Positions 53,879 to 62,987 of a stretch of DNA of 64,000 bases are shown here, piece by piece. The translations under genes and the position numbers were made by a program. The number at the start of each line of letters is the position of its first letter. Positions within the stretch are counted from its first letter, which is position 1. The stretch lies in the NCBI RefSeq assembly GCF_007922615.2, contig NZ_CP042301.2, positions 1,922,001-1,986,000 of the forward strand. The letters run 5' to 3'. The notes below the pieces were generated by a model that searched no databases, had not been told where the DNA came from, and was given only the letters and a program-made list of their open reading frames with translations. The stretch comes from Nitratireductor mangrovi. Lineage in GTDB: Bacteria > Pseudomonadota > Alphaproteobacteria > Rhizobiales > Rhizobiaceae.

Positions 53879-53943
53879 CGCGGCATATCGAATTTTGTTA
53901 TGCCGCGGAACAATGTGTCGCGGCGGCCGAAAAGCCGCGACAC
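53879..53943 (-). terminator. Two hairpins between valS and terC
   Basis: A 10-base stem GTGTCGCGGC/GCCGCGACAC (53915-53924 and 53934-53943) lies 5 bases after the valS stop; a 9-base stem CGCGGCATA/TATGCCGCG (53879-53887 and 53899-53907) follows with AAAATT in the loop. Together they probably end the valS transcript. Confidence 0.6.
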
Positions 53944-53948
53944 CTTCT

Positions 53949-56732
53949 CTACCCGGCGGCGGACACCCGCGAGAGCGCGGTCTTCACCCGGTCGCGCGAG
54001 GCCTGGAACTCGGCCATCTTCTCGCGCTCGGACGCAACGATCTCGTCCGGCGCGCGAGCAACGAACTTCTCGTTGGCGAGCTTTTTCTGGATGCGCGAGA
54101 TCTCGCCGTCGAGCCTGGCGATCTCCTTTTCCAGCCGCGCCGCCTCCGCCTTGAGGTCGATGAGTTCGCCAAGCGGCAGGCAGGCCGTGGCCTCGCCGAC
54201 CACGATCTGGGCCGAGCCCTTCGGCGCCTCGGCGCGCTCGACGATCTCGGTGACGCGCGCCAGCCTATGGATCGCCGGCTGATGCCGCTTGAGGCGCTCT
54301 TTCGTCTCCTGCGAGGCGCCGATGACCGCGAGCGGCGCGGTGGCCGATGCCGGCACGTTCATTTCCGAGCGAACCGAACGAATGCCGGAGACGAGTTCGA
54401 CAAGCCAGTTGATGTCGGCGGCGGCATCCTCGTCCTCGAACTCCAGCGCCGGCCAGCGCGTCAGCGCGAGCATGTCGTCGCGCTCGCTGCCTTCGCCCGC
54501 CGTCCGCGCCCAAAGCTCCTCGGTCATGAACGGCATCATCGGATGCAGCAGCTTGTAGATCTGGTCGAGCACGTAGGCCGCGCAGGCGCGGCTTTCGGCA
54601 GATGCCTGTTCGTCGTCGCCGGCGAAGATCGGTTTCAGGAGTTCGAGGTACCAGTCGCAGAAGAGGTTCCAGACAAAACCGTACGCACCGGCCGCGGCTT
54701 CGTTGAACCGGTAGCTGGTGACCCCCTTGGTGATCGCCTTTTCGGCGCGGGTGAGTTCGGTGAGGATCCAGCGGTTGACGGTGAGCCCGGCGTCCTCGGG
54801 CCTGAAGGCAGGATCGCGCGCGACGCCGTTCATCTCGGCGAAGCGGGTCGCGTTCCAGAGCTTGGTGCCGAAATTGCGGTACCCGGCAACACGCGCCGGG
54901 TCGAGCTTCACGTCGCGTCCCTGCGCCGCCATGATGGCGAGCGTGAAGCGCAGGGCGTCGGCGCCGTAGTCGTCGATCAGTTCCAGCGGGTCGATGACGT
55001 TGCCCTTCGACTTCGACATCTTGGCGCCGTTCTTGTCACGGACCAGGGCATGGACATAGACCGTGTGAAACGGCTCTTCCTCCATGAAATGCAGCCCCAT
55101 CATCATCATCCGGGCGACCCAGAAGAAGATGATGTCGAAGCCGGTGACCAGCACCGAGGTCGGGTAGTAGCGTTTCAGTTCCGGCGTCTCGTCGGGCCAG
55201 CCGAGCGTTGAAAACGGCCACAACGCCGAAGAGAACCAGGTGTCGAGGACGTCCTCGTCGCGCGTCAGGATGTCGCCCGGCGAGAAGTTCTCGAGCTTGT
55301 CTTCGACCCATGCCTTCCAGGGCGTGTCGACGGCGAGATAATATTCGACCGCGGCGTCGAGTGCCTCCTTCTCGGTCTTTTCGACAAAGACGTGGCCGTC
55401 GGGCCCGTACCACGCCGGGATCTGGTGGCCCCACCAGAGCTGGCGCGAAATGCACCAGGGCTGGATGTTTTCCATCCACTCGAAATAGGTCTTCTCCCAG
55501 TTTTTCGGCACGAAGTCGGTGCGGCCTTCGCGCACGCTCTCGATCGCCGGCACGGCCAGCGTCTCGGCGTCGACATACCACTGGTCGGTGAGGAAGGGCT
55601 CGATCGGCACGCCGCCGCGGTCGCCATGCGGCACCGTGTGGCGGTGCGGTTCTGTCTTTTCGAGAAAACCGCCCTCCTCCATGATCTTCACGATCAGCTT
55701 GCGCGCCTCGAAACGGTCGAGCCCGTGCAATTGGTCCCAGACACCGCGCTGCAGTTCGGTTGCTTCAAGGCCGTGGAGGAAGTCCTCGTTGTCCTTGATG
55801 TTTATGGCCGCCTCGACGGTCAGAACGTTGACCGCGCGCAGCTTGTGGCGCTTGCCGACCTCGAAGTCGTTGAAATCGTGCGCCGGCGTGATCTTGACCG
55901 CGCCTGAGCCTTTTTCCGGGTCCGAATAGTCGTCGGCGACGATCGGAATGCGTCGGCCGACAATCGGCAGGACGACGTTCTTGCCGACGAGTTCGTGGTA
56001 ACGCTCGTCGTCGGGGTGAACGGCGACCGCGGTGTCGCCAAGCATGGTTTCGGGCCGTGTCGTGGCGACAGTGATGAAGGTCGAAGGGTCCTCGGCATCA
56101 TAGGCGACGCCTTCGACCGGGTAGCGGAAATGCCAGAGATGGCCGTCGAGTTCGATCTGCTCCACCTCGAGATCGGAGATCGCGGTGAGCAGCTTCGGGT
56201 CCCAGTTGACCAGCCGCTTGTCCTTGTAGATCAGCCCCTGCTTGTAAAGCGCGACAAAGACCTCGATGACGGCCTTCGAGAGACCTTCGTCCATGGTGAA
56301 GCGCTCGCGCGACCAGTCGCAGGAGGCGCCGAGGCGCTTCAACTGGTTGACGATCATGCCGCCCGACTCGGCCTTCCACTGCCAGACCCGGTCGACAAAC
56401 TCCTCACGCGACAGGTCGCGGCGGTGGATCTGCTGTTCCATCAGCTGGCGCTCGACTACCATCTGCGTGGCGATGCCGGCATGGTCCATGCCCGGCTGCC
56501 AAAGCACGTCCTTGCCGCGCATGCGTTCGAAACGCACCAGGATGTCCTGCAGCGTGTTGTTGAGAGCATGGCCCATGTGGAGGGACCCGGTGACATTGGG
56601 CGGCGGTATGACGATCGTGAACGTCTCCGCACCGTGTTCAGCGCCGGCGCCGGCGCGAAACGCGTGCGCCTCCTCCCATCGCTCGGCGATGCGTGGCTCG
56701 ACGCTTGCCGCGTCGTAGGTCTTTTCAAGCAT
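53949..56732 (-). CDS. valS: Valyl-tRNA synthetase
   Basis: The 927-residue class I synthetase has the HIGH motif [20 protein letters not shown] near residue 46-65, an editing (CP1) domain with [19 protein letters not shown], the KMSKS motif [17 protein letters not shown], and a C-terminal coiled-coil arm ([20 protein letters not shown]). It lies downstream of popZ with a 173-base gap. Confidence 0.97.
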   Translation of the reverse strand: MLEKTYDAASVEPRIAERWEEAHAFRAGAGAEHGAETFTIVIPPPNVTGSLHMGHALNNTLQDILVRFERMRGKDVLWQPGMDHAGIATQMVVERQLMEQQIHRRDLSREEFVDRVWQWKAESGGMIVNQLKRLGASCDWSRERFTMDEGLSKAVIEVFVALYKQGLIYKDKRLVNWDPKLLTAISDLEVEQIELDGHLWHFRYPVEGVAYDAEDPSTFITVATTRPETMLGDTAVAVHPDDERYHELVGKNVVLPIVGRRIPIVADDYSDPEKGSGAVKITPAHDFNDFEVGKRHKLRAVNVLTVEAAINIKDNEDFLHGLEATELQRGVWDQLHGLDRFEARKLIVKIMEEGGFLEKTEPHRHTVPHGDRGGVPIEPFLTDQWYVDAETLAVPAIESVREGRTDFVPKNWEKTYFEWMENIQPWCISRQLWWGHQIPAWYGPDGHVFVEKTEKEALDAAVEYYLAVDTPWKAWVEDKLENFSPGDILTRDEDVLDTWFSSALWPFSTLGWPDETPELKRYYPTSVLVTGFDIIFFWVARMMMMGLHFMEEEPFHTVYVHALVRDKNGAKMSKSKGNVIDPLELIDDYGADALRFTLAIMAAQGRDVKLDPARVAGYRNFGTKLWNATRFAEMNGVARDPAFRPEDAGLTVNRWILTELTRAEKAITKGVTSYRFNEAAAGAYGFVWNLFCDWYLELLKPIFAGDDEQASAESRACAAYVLDQIYKLLHPMMPFMTEELWARTAGEGSERDDMLALTRWPALEFEDEDAAADINWLVELVSGIRSVRSEMNVPASATAPLAVIGASQETKERLKRHQPAIHRLARVTEIVERAEAPKGSAQIVVGEATACLPLGELIDLKAEAARLEKEIARLDGEISRIQKKLANEKFVARAPDEIVASEREKMAEFQASRDRVKTALSRVSAAG

Positions 56733-56905
56733 GGAAAACGTCCGCGCTGTCAGGCAAATGTCGCTGCGGCTGTAAACCGGAAGGGTCGCCGCAAGTCAAC
56801 AAGGCAGACGGCGCGGACACGACCGCCGCCCACGCGAAAGGGCCGCAGCCTGCGCTTAAGATCGTCCGGGAACGTTGCGCCACGCGGCCAGCGGCGCCGC
56901 GCAGG

Positions 56906-57571
56906 TCAGCGGTCGCCGCGCGCGATGCGTTCAATCTCCTCGCGGACCAGCTTCTCGACCAGCGTCGGCAGGTTGTTGTCGAGCCAGTCCTGCAACATCG
57001 GGCGGATCATCTCCTCGGCCATCTCGTCGAAGCGTTTGCGCCTGTTTTCGGCAAAGGCGTCGGAAAGCTCGTCGAACGCCGCTGCCACCTGGCGTCCCGT
57101 CCGCTCCGAAATGATGCCCGCGCGGACGGCTTCAGTGCCACCGCGATCCTCATCGCTTGCGGTCGGATACGCCGCGGGTTCCGTGACCGGCGCGGATTCG
57201 ATTTCCGCCTCCATGGCCGAGGAGAGTTCCGTGAAGGCGTCGCGCTCATCCTCCTGGCCCGCTTCCGTCGCGTGCTCCGGCTCCGTCCATTCTGGCACGG
57301 CTGCCTGCGGCACTTCCAGGTCAACGTGTTCGTCGGGCTGGGGCTCCTCGCCCTTCCCCAGTTCCTCGCTGAACGAGCGCATTTCCGGACTTGTATCGTC
57401 GTCGGTCGTGCCGGCGGCCACTTCGTCGACCTCCGTCTCGTCCGTCGCCGGACGGCCCTGATCACTATCCTCGATTATCCGCCTGATGGAGGCCAGGATT
57501 TCCTCCATCGACGGCTCCTTCTGCAGACTCGTCGACTGTGGCACCATTGATTCCGCCGCTTCGCTGGCCAT
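56906..57571 (-). CDS. popZ: PopZ-family (DUF2497) polar organising protein
   Basis: The 221-residue protein has the PopZ layout: an N-terminal helix KEPSMEEILASIRRIIEDSD, an acidic Pro/Glu-rich linker of about 110 residues and a C-terminal helical self-assembly region (AFAENRRKRFDEMAEEMIRP and LPTLVEKLVREEIERIARG). In Caulobacter, PopZ anchors ParB-bound centromeres at the poles; in Agrobacterium it marks the growth pole. The ATG at 57571 gives a start close to the conserved helix. It sits between tolC and valS and behind a cluster of GANTC sites. Confidence 0.9.
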   Translation of the reverse strand: MASEAAESMVPQSTSLQKEPSMEEILASIRRIIEDSDQGRPATDETEVDEVAAGTTDDDTSPEMRSFSEELGKGEEPQPDEHVDLEVPQAAVPEWTEPEHATEAGQEDERDAFTELSSAMEAEIESAPVTEPAAYPTASDEDRGGTEAVRAGIISERTGRQVAAAFDELSDAFAENRRKRFDEMAEEMIRPMLQDWLDNNLPTLVEKLVREEIERIARGDR

Positions 57572-57610
57572 CGCCCGCTTCTCCTTCACTCTTCGGGGCA
57601 CTCGTAACCC

Positions 57611-57656
57611 GAATCATGAACAAGCCTAACTGAGGGGACTCTTTGAGAGAATCCCC
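57611..57656. promoter_or_regulatory. Cluster of three GANTC sites with hairpin ahead of popZ
   Basis: GAATC (57611-57615), GACTC (57637-57641) and GAATC (57649-57653) lie within 43 bases upstream of popZ; the last two are in the arms of GGGGACTC/GAATCCCC (57634-57656). GANTC is the CcrM methylation site of alphaproteobacteria. The hairpin may alternatively terminate tolC. Confidence 0.5.
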
Positions 57657-57723
57657 GTCATGATGGCGATTTCGGTTTCGCACAGGATTGCCGGCAACAG
57701 GCGTGGCGGCCGGCCGGTCGACC

Positions 57724-59088
57724 TCAGCGGCCGTCGGGCGTCCTGAGGCCGAACCATTTGTCCTTCACGGCCTCGTAGTGTTCCTCGGGCCGGTACTCGG
57801 CCACCTTGAGCCCGAGGCGGGCAATGGACAGTCGACCCATCGAAGACAGGATTGCGTAGCTCGCCACCACCAGGTCACGCTCCGCGGAAACCAGATTGAT
57901 GCGAGCCGAAATCACATCGTCCTGGGCATCGAGCACGTCAAGGGTTGTTCGCTGGCCGACATTGCGCTCCTCGATCACACCGTCGAGGGCAAGCTGCGCG
58001 GCCGAAACCAGTTCGCGGTTCGCCGCGACCACTTCGGCGGAGGCCGTGTACTGGGTCCAAGCGGAAGTCACGGCGGCACGAACCTGGTCGTGACTGACGT
58101 CGACCTCGATGCGGGCCTGGCCAAGCTCCTCCTTGGAGCGGCGCACATTGGTGGCAGCCGCCCCACCCTGATAGAGCGGGATGGTCAGGGTTGCGCCGAT
58201 GTCGGCGGCATTGAAAGTGCCACTGGTGCCGGCCGGATCGGGCGAATTATGGCGGAAGCCGCGCGACACCGACGCACTGGCCGAAACGCCGGGGAGCAGC
58301 GCGCCCTCCGCCGACTTCACCGCGAAGCCTGCCGCATCGACCAGATGCTGGGTGGCACGGATCGCCGGATGTTCGGCCGACGCAATGGCAATCGCCTCGC
58401 CCAGCTTGTTGGGCAACAGCTTGGCAAGCGGACGGGCAGCCTGGAGCTTGCCCGGGTCGTCGCCGACGATCTGGCGATAGACGGCCGAACTCGAAAGCAC
58501 CTGGGCCCGCGCCGCCGACAGTTGTGCGACGGCGCCTGACCGCCCGGCCTCGGCTTGCGCGACATCGGTGCGGGTGCCCTCGCCCACCTCGAAACGCGAC
58601 CGCGCGGCGCGCACCTGCTCTTCCAGGAACTCGAGGTTGCGCTCGCGCAGAACGGCGACCTGACGGTCGCGGATGACATCCATATAGGCGGCAGCCGCGT
58701 TGAACAGCGTGTTCTGCTCGGTGTTGCGCAGCGATTCATTGGCCGCGCGCACCTGTGCCTCGGCGGCGCGCACATTGTTGCGGGTCTGGAAACCGTCGAA
58801 CAGCGTCTGCCTGATCTCTACGCCAAACGAGCCCGCCGATATGCGGGTTCCGGCCTGGCTGGCATAGCTGATGGTCCCGACAGCGGCGACGGTCGGGCGG
58901 TACCCGGACTTGGCCAGGGGCACACCTTCGTCGGTGATACGCACGCCCGCACGGGCCGAATTGAGGCTCGAATTGTTCACGTAGGCCTTCGAGAGGGCCC
59001 CGCCGATCGTCTCGGCGAGTGCAGCACCCGGAACCGTTACCGCCGCAGACACCAGCAACGCCGCCCAAAACTTGCTCTTCAACGCCAC
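57724..59088 (-). CDS. tolC: TolC-family outer membrane efflux protein
   Basis: The 454-residue protein has a signal peptide (WAALLVSAAVTVPGAALA, then ETIGGALSKAY) and two repeats of the OEP fold: RQTLFDGFQTRNNVRAAEAQ and IPLYQGGAAATNVRRSKEEL are the equivalent strand-turn blocks, and NVGQRTTLDVLDAQDDVISA the second helical hairpin. It forms a trimeric channel for type I secretion and drug efflux. The start is taken as GTG at 59088 behind GAGAGG. It follows a PCMT-like gene, a known rhizobial pairing. Confidence 0.94.
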   Translation of the reverse strand: MALKSKFWAALLVSAAVTVPGAALAETIGGALSKAYVNNSSLNSARAGVRITDEGVPLAKSGYRPTVAAVGTISYASQAGTRISAGSFGVEIRQTLFDGFQTRNNVRAAEAQVRAANESLRNTEQNTLFNAAAAYMDVIRDRQVAVLRERNLEFLEEQVRAARSRFEVGEGTRTDVAQAEAGRSGAVAQLSAARAQVLSSSAVYRQIVGDDPGKLQAARPLAKLLPNKLGEAIAIASAEHPAIRATQHLVDAAGFAVKSAEGALLPGVSASASVSRGFRHNSPDPAGTSGTFNAADIGATLTIPLYQGGAAATNVRRSKEELGQARIEVDVSHDQVRAAVTSAWTQYTASAEVVAANRELVSAAQLALDGVIEERNVGQRTTLDVLDAQDDVISARINLVSAERDLVVASYAILSSMGRLSIARLGLKVAEYRPEEHYEAVKDKWFGLRTPDGR

Positions 59089-59269
59089 GACCGACCTCTC
59101 GAAACCACCGACGCGACCGCGGGGCCGCAACAACACAAATCGGGCGTCCCCGTGAGGCCGGCCCGTCTCATCCCCCGCTTTGACATCCGCGCCGCAGCGC
59201 CGATCACAAACAAAAACGCTCGCCGGTCCAACATGACCGTACCGTGCCCGTAGCGCAACCGGCCCGGAC

Positions 59270-59941
59270 CTAGAACTCGAAGGCAGCCTCCTTCTGGAAG
59301 CCTGGCAGCGGTTCGACCGCGGCATTGAAGCCGCGCCGCCAGGAAACCGTGCCGCCCTGCTTCAGGTAAAGGCGCGCAACACCGGCATTGCCGTGTCCCT
59401 CGACCGCGACCAGGCGGCCGCCTTCACGCAACTGGTCGAACAGTTTTTCAGGTATTTGGTCCACCGCGCCACCGATCAGGATCACGTCGTAAGGGGCCTC
59501 GGAGGCGTAACCCTCGGCCAGCGCGCCTTCCACCACGGCCACATTGTCGCAACCGAGTTCCGAAAGCAGCCTGGTGGCGTCGGCCGCCAGCGTCGGCTCG
59601 CTTTCGAGCGCGATGACGGAGCCCGCCAGTCGCGACAGCAATGCGGCCGAATAGCCGGTGCCGGTGCCGATATCGAGCGCCACATCGCCGGGCTCGACGG
59701 CGGCAAGCTGGATCAGCCGGGCAAGCGGCGAAGCCTCCATCAGGAACCGTTTCTGGCCCGAGTCGGTCGGCGTGATCTCCACATCCTCGTCGATATAGGC
59801 AAGTTCCCTGCGCCGCTGCGGCACAAACGCCTCGCGCGGCACGGCAAGGAAGGCATCGAGGACCGGAATGCTGGTGACGTCGGTGGTGCGCAACTGCCCA
59901 TCGACCATCTTCCGCCGAAGTAGCTCGAAGTCAGCACTCAT
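59270..59941 (-). CDS. PCMT-like SAM methyltransferase (second paralogue)
   Basis: The 223-residue protein has the PCMT fold: PREAFVPQRRRELAYIDEDV and motif I ALDIGTGTGYSAALLSRLAG, with PYDVILIGGAVDQIPEKLFD. The substrate loop that should read GQTISxP is replaced by SGQKRFLMEASPLARL. It is thus a member of the PCMT family that probably does not repair isoaspartate. tolC follows on the same strand. It is clearly different from pcm at 34.6 kb. Confidence 0.87.
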   Translation of the reverse strand: MSADFELLRRKMVDGQLRTTDVTSIPVLDAFLAVPREAFVPQRRRELAYIDEDVEITPTDSGQKRFLMEASPLARLIQLAAVEPGDVALDIGTGTGYSAALLSRLAGSVIALESEPTLAADATRLLSELGCDNVAVVEGALAEGYASEAPYDVILIGGAVDQIPEKLFDQLREGGRLVAVEGHGNAGVARLYLKQGGTVSWRRGFNAAVEPLPGFQKEAAFEF

Positions 59942-60021
59942 CCCGTCCGCCCCGTTCGCCGCCGCGCGGCGCGATGTCCTTCAGGGCGGCGATCACCGCC
60001 CAGCCAGCGAATGCGGGAGAT

Positions 60022-60095
60022 TGGAGGCCTCGCCCGGAATCGAACCGGGGTGCAAGGATTTGCAGTCCTCTGCGTAACCACTCCGCCACGAGGCC
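60022..60095 (-). tRNA. tRNA-Cys (anticodon GCA)
   Basis: A 74-base cloverleaf: acceptor GGCCTCG pairs with CGAGGCC, the anticodon loop is CTGCAAA in a AGGA/TCCT stem, the T-arm is CCCCGGTTCGATTCCGGGG and CCA is encoded. Confidence 0.97.
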
Positions 60096-60160
60096 TCGAC
60101 CCGCAGGCTTTACGAAGCGACCTGTTAACAGAGGGTCACCGGACCGACAAGCGCCTCTCG

Positions 60161-60484
60161 TCAAAATCCGCGCCGACTGCTTTCCTCGCGCTCGGCAGTG
60201 TCGGTGCGCCGCTGTTTGCGCCGCGACCACCACACCGCGATGCGCCGGCGCAGACGGCGTACAACGGGGATGTCGTAGGAGAGCACCATGAGCCCGACCG
60301 GGACCATCCAGTAACCGAGCACCGGCAGGAAACCGAAGAAAAGCCCAAGCAGCACCAAAAGCGTGCCAATGGTGATGCGCAGCGGGCGCGAGCGCGGCAG
60401 CGGGATGCGTCGCCCGAGGATTGATATGCCGGGCTTGGCCGCCGTAGCCCCGCCGGCCGCTTCACTGTCCCGCGACATATCCAT
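60161..60484 (-). CDS. Small two-helix membrane protein (107 aa)
   Basis: The protein has a hydrophilic N-terminus, two hydrophobic segments (LRITIGTLLVLLGLFFGFLP and LGYWMVPVGLMVLSYDIPVV) with a short turn, and a very basic tail (RRLRRRIAVWWSRRKQRR). This resembles the PGPGW-type small membrane family, but the exact motif is not present. The ATG at 60484 is chosen; GTG at 60511 gives 116 residues. Confidence 0.72.
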   Translation of the reverse strand: MDMSRDSEAAGGATAAKPGISILGRRIPLPRSRPLRITIGTLLVLLGLFFGFLPVLGYWMVPVGLMVLSYDIPVVRRLRRRIAVWWSRRKQRRTDTAEREESSRRGF

Positions 60485-60677
60485 GCTCTCTTCGACTTCT
60501 CCTTCTGACACGGTCGGTCAACGCCAGCCGGTCCCGTGAGGTTGCGTAGCCGGCAGGCTGATATGATGGCGTATGATCGCGATTGCGAGGGAGAATTCGC
60601 CTCCAGGACGGAAAAACGCGCTTGGCAAAGCGGAAACCGTTTTGCTATAGGCACCCCACTTCGCGCGAGCGCACTGT

Positions 60678-60752
60678 TCCCCGGTAGCTCAGCGGTAGAG
60701 CAACCGGCTGTTAACCGGTTGGTCGCTGGTTCGAATCCGGCCCGGGGAGCCA
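60678..60752 (+). tRNA. tRNA-Asn (anticodon GTT)
   Basis: A 75-base cloverleaf: acceptor TCCCCGG pairs with CCGGGGA, the anticodon loop is CTGTTAA in a ACCGG/CCGGT stem, T-loop TTCGAAT and an encoded CCA. Confidence 0.97.
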
Positions 60753-61234
60753 TTCTTTTCGACAAGATCATTGGCTGCGCCGGAATGGTGCCGCGACAGC
60801 TTGCTGCCGATTTTGGGACGCCAAAGCCGGCTTGGCCGTACAAGCCGTGTTACCGGCGTCTCGCTCGAGACGGTCAAATGCCTCCGAAAAGCGAACATCG
60901 GCGACCGGCCAAGCCACTCAATGGCGGGTGCCCAGGTTCCTTTAGCCGCCGGTTTGCGCCGCGCCGACATCGCGTCGGCACCCACCGGCCACCCAACGCA
61001 AGCCTCACCCCCGCGGCATGATTGAGGGAGGCTAGGAGGGCACGATGCATACGAAAAAGGCCGGGACGCGCCCGACCTTTCCCTGCGTCTCCATCCAGTC
61101 TGCCAGTACATCCGTGGTCAGACGCGAAGACGATCTCTTCTCGCGCACTGACTCGCACGGCGACGTGACGAGAGGATGACGTTTCGGCCGACCAACCGCC
61201 ATCCTCGCAGCGGTACTCTCAGAGAATCAAAAAA
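60753..61234. other. Intergenic region after tRNA-Asn, no gene seen
   Basis: About 480 bases between tRNA-Asn and vapC. The open frames here are Arg/Pro/Gly-rich and look random. I found no direct repeat of the tRNA 3' end, no integrase and no insertion sequence end. One terminator-like hairpin is listed separately. Confidence 0.6.
61056..61080 (-). terminator. Terminator-like hairpin downstream of vapBC
   Basis: AAAGGCCGGG and CCCGACCTTT pair with one mismatch around a 5-base loop; on the minus strand the stem is followed by a run of five T. Confidence 0.5.
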
Positions 61235-61624
61235 CTACCCGAGATCAGTGTGGGCAAAATCGTTCCCCTTGTAGAGCAGCGGCACCCCTGCGCGCTTGGC
61301 CATCGCATAGGAGATACAATCCCCCAGGTTGAGGCGCGCGGGATGGCTGCTGCCCTTGCCGTAGGTATCACGGGCTATGGCGATGTCGATCAGGTGTTCT
61401 TCGTCGATTGGCTCGATCGAGACATCGGCCCGTTCAAGAAACTGAAGCGCGTCTGCCAGTGCCGAGACACAACTGCCGGTAAGCGTACCGAGCGCGATCG
61501 CCGCCTCGAAAACGGAGATCGGCGACGTGATGCACTGATCCGCCTGCTCGATCGCATCAAGGAAAAACTCCCGTTCCGTCTCCCCTTTCAGGATGGCGAC
61601 TTGTGCCGATGCATCCACATACAT
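61235..61624 (-). CDS. vapC: VapC-type PIN-domain ribonuclease toxin
   Basis: The 129-residue protein has the PIN-domain acidic residues Asp4 (MYVDAS), Glu40 (VFEAAIA), Asp102 (NLGDCISYAMAKRAGVPLLY) and Asp122 (GNDF). VapC toxins cleave tRNA or rRNA until bound by VapB. The ATG at 61624 is two bases after the vapB stop, typical of a coupled pair; an alternative start seven codons upstream overlaps vapB. Confidence 0.93.
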   Translation of the reverse strand: MYVDASAQVAILKGETEREFFLDAIEQADQCITSPISVFEAAIALGTLTGSCVSALADALQFLERADVSIEPIDEEHLIDIAIARDTYGKGSSHPARLNLGDCISYAMAKRAGVPLLYKGNDFAHTDLG

Positions 61625-61626
61625 AG

Positions 61627-61887
61627 CTATGTCCCCTCGTCCCAAAGATCATCGTAGAAGGCCTTGTCGGTTGCCGTCTGCGCGCGAGGCAGCCGGTCCA
61701 GCCTGTCAAGAAGCGGCTTTACGCGTTCGGCAAGGCGTCCACGCGCCTTGATACGTGACCGTGCCTCCTCTGCAACCAGCGCTTCACCAACAGCTTCCCT
61801 GATCGCGGCGGTGATACCAATTCCACGCTTATGAGCCAGTTGTCTGACCATGGCGTCAGTCTCCTCGTCTTTAACGTGTATCACCAT
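61627..61887 (-). CDS. vapB: VapB antitoxin (Rv0623-type)
   Basis: The 86-residue protein begins MVIHVKDEETDAMVRQLAHK and RGIGITAAIREAVGEAL, the ribbon-helix-helix-like N-terminus of Rv0623-class antitoxins, and ends with the toxin-wrapping tail DKAFYDDLWDEGT (LYD/W motif). It would bind VapC and repress its own promoter. Confidence 0.93.
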   Translation of the reverse strand: MVIHVKDEETDAMVRQLAHKRGIGITAAIREAVGEALVAEEARSRIKARGRLAERVKPLLDRLDRLPRAQTATDKAFYDDLWDEGT

Positions 61888-61889
61888 CT

Positions 61890-61937
61890 TATATACCGCT
61901 TTAAAGTTGTTATGTAAAGTTGATTTTACCGTATATA
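61890..61937 (-). promoter_or_regulatory. AT-rich vapBC promoter with inverted TATATAC/GTATATA
   Basis: Two 7-base inverted arms (61890-61896 and 61931-61937) lie directly ahead of the vapB start in a markedly AT-rich stretch. VapB autorepression at such palindromes is the family norm; binding here is inferred. Confidence 0.4.
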
Positions 61938-62029
61938 AAAACGGAACACAATAGGAACAAATAGGTCACGAAGGGCACCCCGGTCCATGAGGACTGACTG
62001 GCCACCGCTTGCAGCGCCGTCCGTACCGC

Positions 62030-62518
62030 CTACTGCATCGTGTTTTTCGCGTAGCCCGGCCCGACGGTCAGCGGCTTGTCCGGCACGACCTCGTCGCCGA
62101 TCTGCGAGCGGATGGCGAGTTCGTGGCGCCACAAGACCTCGCGCTCCTCGCGGTCGATGACACGGATGGCGACCTTGTAGGGCTTGTCCTTTTCCACGCC
62201 GCGCAACGACGGCGAGCGCAGCGAATAGCGCGCCGTCTGGGTCCCGACCCGCGTGCGCACGACATGGTCGGGCCCGCCGCCCGGGTCTTCGAACGCGGCC
62301 TCGATGATCGAGCCGACCGGCAGCGGCCGCTCCACCAGCGCGGTAAAGCCGTAATAGACGTCGGCGACGCGGTAGTTGAACATGAAGCCGCCGCCCAGGA
62401 TCTTCAGATAGGGCTTGTCGTCGGGATTCTCCCGCGTCATCCAGCCGATCGCCAGCAACACCGCCAAGAGCGCGGCGCTGGCAGCCAGGATGCGTGGGAG
62501 AGTTATGCTGTTGACCAT
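62030..62518 (-). CDS. Membrane-anchored protein of the nitrile hydratase cluster (162 aa)
   Basis: An N-terminal anchor (ITLPRILAASAALLAVLLAI) precedes a periplasmic, strand-rich domain with YLKILGGGFMFNYRVADVYY, PLPVGSIIEAAFEDPGG and KDKPYKVAIRVIDREEREVL. It is 106 bases behind the accessory gene on the same strand. I recall related proteins near rhizobial nitrile hydratases but no defined function. Confidence 0.78.
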   Translation of the reverse strand: MVNSITLPRILAASAALLAVLLAIGWMTRENPDDKPYLKILGGGFMFNYRVADVYYGFTALVERPLPVGSIIEAAFEDPGGGPDHVVRTRVGTQTARYSLRSPSLRGVEKDKPYKVAIRVIDREEREVLWRHELAIRSQIGDEVVPDKPLTVGPGYAKNTMQ

Positions 62519-62624
62519 GGCCTTTGCCTTTCCAGCGGCCCGGCGGAAATTATCATGCCAGCTCGCCGCCCGGAACGCGCCGGCGCCGGGCGCCGCAAGC
62601 ATTGCTGACAGAAGCTGACCGCCG

Positions 62625-62987
62625 CTAGCCGCCTTTGTGCCCCAGCGGATCGTTCTCCAGCGCAATCGGCCGGCCATGCGGGGTCGCCCGCGCCGCGCGC
62701 CGCCAGGCCGCGGCCGTCTCGGCCAACAGTCTTTCGTCGGCGAGCCCTTTCCGCGCGAGCAGCCCCTCCAGCGCGTCGAGCAGCGAATGGTAATAGTCTT
62801 CGCCGGTCGGCGAGAGCCCCGGCCGGCCACGCTCGCGACCCAGCGCCTCGGCCCATTCCACCGCCGTGAACACGCCGGCATCCTGCAGCGCCACCGCCAG
62901 CGCGAAGGCCTCGGCCTGCCACGGTGCATCGAAGGCCGGCGCGTCGGCTGCCGGCTCAGGCCGGTTCAAGATAGCTCTCCCAAGCAT
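62625..62987 (-). CDS. Nitrile hydratase accessory/activator protein
   Basis: The 120-residue protein matches the small nitrile hydratase accessory family: APWQAEAFALAVALQDAGVF, AVEWAEALGRER and TGEDYYHSLLDALEGLLARK, which resembles the beta-subunit N-terminus. In cobalt enzymes such activators carry the alpha subunit and insert metal by subunit swapping. It overlaps the end of nthB by 32 bases. Confidence 0.88.
   Translation of the reverse strand: MLGRAILNRPEPAADAPAFDAPWQAEAFALAVALQDAGVFTAVEWAEALGRERGRPGLSPTGEDYYHSLLDALEGLLARKGLADERLLAETAAAWRRAARATPHGRPIALENDPLGHKGG

Noticed and set aside
60678..60752. tRNA-Asn as an integration site
   Set aside because: No second copy of the tRNA 3' end and no integrase gene within the window; kept only as an inference.
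60753..61234. Several 80-160 codon frames on both strands
   Set aside because: They are Arg/Pro/Gly-rich, overlap the tRNA or each other, and lack ribosome binding sites.
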